From: Takakia lepidozioides
Taxonomy: Eukaryota > Streptophyta > Takakiopsida > Takakiales > Takakiaceae
Direction of reading: 5' to 3'
Assembly: GCA_030704615.1 (NCBI GenBank)
Contig: CM060732.1
Location: 76,303,053 to 76,367,052, forward strand
Length of the DNA: 64,000 bases
In this document: positions 62,264-64,000 of the stretch, one piece after another
Layout: every line of letters starts with the position of its first letter
Numbering within the stretch: the stretch's first letter is position 1
Notes under the pieces: model-generated
What the model was told of the DNA's origin: nothing
The model's input: only the letters and a program-made list of their open reading frames with translations
Databases searched by the model: none
Made by a program: the position numbers and the translations under genes

Positions 62264-64000
62264 GGTTATTCAATGTACATAAATGTCTGCCTAGGCATCA
62301 GAAGCTTCAGGAGAGAATTGGAGGGTGGTTGATCTCTCTGTTGTGCACATGCGAACACACAAACACCCTCGCTCAATTGATAGCAAACACAATTCCATTG
62401 TCATGTTTGGCCGCACTTAGGTAATGCACTTCACCATTACACAAATACCTTTCCTCAAAGATAACAAAGGAAAAAAGTTGAAATTTTTGCCATATTCTTG
62501 CAGCTGATTCTCACAAGTTACTGGGTACCATACTCCCAAACTTTGTAGTCTCCCCTTGCCTCTATCTGCATAGCTTTGGTCGTGCATTTGAATAGAGGAA
62601 TGCGAAAACTGTCCAGCTCCCGAAGTTGCTTACTCAAGAAGCCGAAATTAGCTGCTTCTGCTATACTATCTCTAAGTTGCAGTTGCAGAGTTATTTTCCA
62701 AGGCATGGAGTACACATATGGAGGCTCACCAATCCCTGCAGCCTCACCAACTTGATGGCCGGTACCTTCCTGGGACCAAAATGGCAGCTGTCGACCTCTC
62801 TCTCTCTTAATCTCCCAAAGATCCCCCCTCTTGGATGATATGCACATGCTCGGATTAGAAATTAGGGCATACAAAGTAGGAAAATATTTGAAAGAAAAAA
62901 ACAAGTCGTAATGGCTCCACCCCTAGGAGATTTGGCGGTTTGGGAGATAGGCCGTTTGGGAGATCTCAACGATGACACAAACAAAACAAAACAAAACAAA
63001 ACAAACGTCTCGCTTCATATATTGATGGTTCAACTCAATACATGTTCACTTCGACTACGTGGGGGTGCATATCGCGTCCAATTGAAGTGCAGCAGACTTA
63101 TATGCACATAGATTAAAGTATCAAAATAAAGAGTCACAAAATAGATACGTCGGGATGCATAGGTCCATAGTGCAATGGAATATAATCATGATGGTTGACG
63201 ACAACATCTGCAAATGCACTAGTATGTTCGACATTAAGATCAAACAGACCACTGCTCTGTTGCTGGAATGAAATATCAATTTGTAGATGTCGTTTGATGA
63301 TGAGGACCGGAATAAAAAAAATATTCGCTTCATCTCTTCGATTCTTGTATCCTTTGGAAATAGCATAGACCACCATAGCAATTCACATTTGCTTATATCC
63401 ATTCCATTACACAAGAAGGCTCCAGATGCATAATTTTTTTGCCAAATTTTAACATTGATAGCAAACAAGCGATAAAGGAGCTTCTCAGGCACTTTTCAGG
63501 TCGTGCATGTATATGATAAATGAACGCTTTTTCAAAAATAGCAAAGTGGGCTTTCCTAGAGCAATGATTGGCCCTTCATGTGGGAGATTTGGAATTTCAA
63601 GTACTTTTGGTCGCTGAAAATTCGGGAAAAATAGCAAAGAGGATATATCAATATATGAAGCCTCGACAGGGGAGATTGCAAAAATAACAAAGTGGGCTTT
63701 GATGGAAATAATGACGTGGAGGTCACCCAAACTGCAGGGTCTTTGGATGCATAGGGGATTTTTGGACGTAGCTGACATTGGATACTGAGGTTGCACTTGG
63801 GCGTCTACATGGGAGAAGCACTTGGATACATAGGAGATTGCACTTGGACTTAGATTTCAATTCTTCACACATAGGCCAACGGCACAGGCTACCCTAGATC
63901 TCCCAAAGTGTGGTGTGGGAGATCAATTCTTTACACATGGGCCTCGACATAGGAGACGTACTTGGATACATAGGGGATTGCACTTGGACTTAGATGACAC
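62264..64000. other. AUG3 3' flank and gene-poor right edge
   Basis: The first part is probably the AUG3 3' UTR. A CAAAA run lies at about 62978-63004. Near the right end, a block containing CTTGGATACATAGG and GATTGCACTTGGACTTAGAT occurs twice, 140 bases apart (63821 and 63961), and AAAGTGGGCTTT occurs at about 63543 and 63690. Open frames at 63121-63796 are A/T-rich and unconserved. Confidence 0.5.
62518..62793 (-). CDS. Possible terminal exon of an unrecognised gene
   Basis: On the minus strand, a GTCCCAG acceptor near 62778 could open a frame that reads GHQVGEAAGIGEPPYVYSMP, then LRDSIAEAANFGFLSKQL, and stops at 62518. It looks protein-like but I recognise no family, and the preceding exon would have to lie in the gene-poor edge or beyond. 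It could equally be a gene fragment or a chance frame. Confidence 0.25.
   Translation of the reverse strand, partial: RQLPFWSQEGTGHQVGEAAGIGEPPYVYSMPWKITLQLQLRDSIAEAANFGFLSKQLRELDSFRIPLFKCTTKAMQIEARGDYKVWEYGTQ

Overview
This window is a piece of eukaryotic nuclear genome from the green-plant lineage. Four long, intron-rich housekeeping genes have plant-type versions of their proteins (MED12, MAF1, an RGP1-family protein and augmin subunit 3). Introns are GT-AG apart from one GC-AG case. The proteins are clearly plant-like but diverged from the flowering-plant versions I know, so a streptophyte alga, a bryophyte or a fern seems most likely; I cannot place it more closely. I rebuilt exon structures by hand from conserved peptides, splice sites and reading phase. 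The MED12, MAF1 and AUG3 models are in frame at every junction.

Layout. 1-16051 (minus): MED12, Mediator kinase-module subunit; 12 exons seen and the 3' end runs off the left edge. 16052-17534: shared upstream region with MAF1. 17535-20786 (plus): MAF1, repressor of RNA polymerase III. About 20.8-30.2 kb: gene-poor; from about 22.45 kb it is AT-rich and holds one small secreted cysteine-rich protein (26436-26804). 30219-32547 (plus): unrecognised eight-exon gene. 34409-35187 (plus): two-exon isochorismatase/nicotinamidase-like hydrolase. 36299-44027 (minus): RGP1-family gene. 44028-45245: upstream region shared with AUG3. 45246-62263 (plus): AUG3, 18 exons spread over 17 kb. 62264-64000: gene-poor edge with a possible minus-strand terminal exon.

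Mobile DNA. The introns of MED12, RGP1 and AUG3 are loaded with one family of non-LTR retrotransposon, in both orientations. The reference copy (51874-56670, plus) looks full length and carries an AP-endonuclease, a reverse transcriptase and a C-terminal zinc finger. It sits between 13-bp direct repeats that begin inside a CT microsatellite. Most other copies are 5'-truncated and start and stop at CT tracts. Two places in AUG3 hold chains of four 3' tails in which the target sequence recurs at each joint. The roughly 150-bp 3' tail can fold into small hairpins supported by compensatory changes between subfamilies. A separate short repeat with a tRNA-like T-arm ends in a related tail, which suggests a SINE partner. 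This LINE/SINE pair, which regenerates its own CT target, is the most interesting system in the window.
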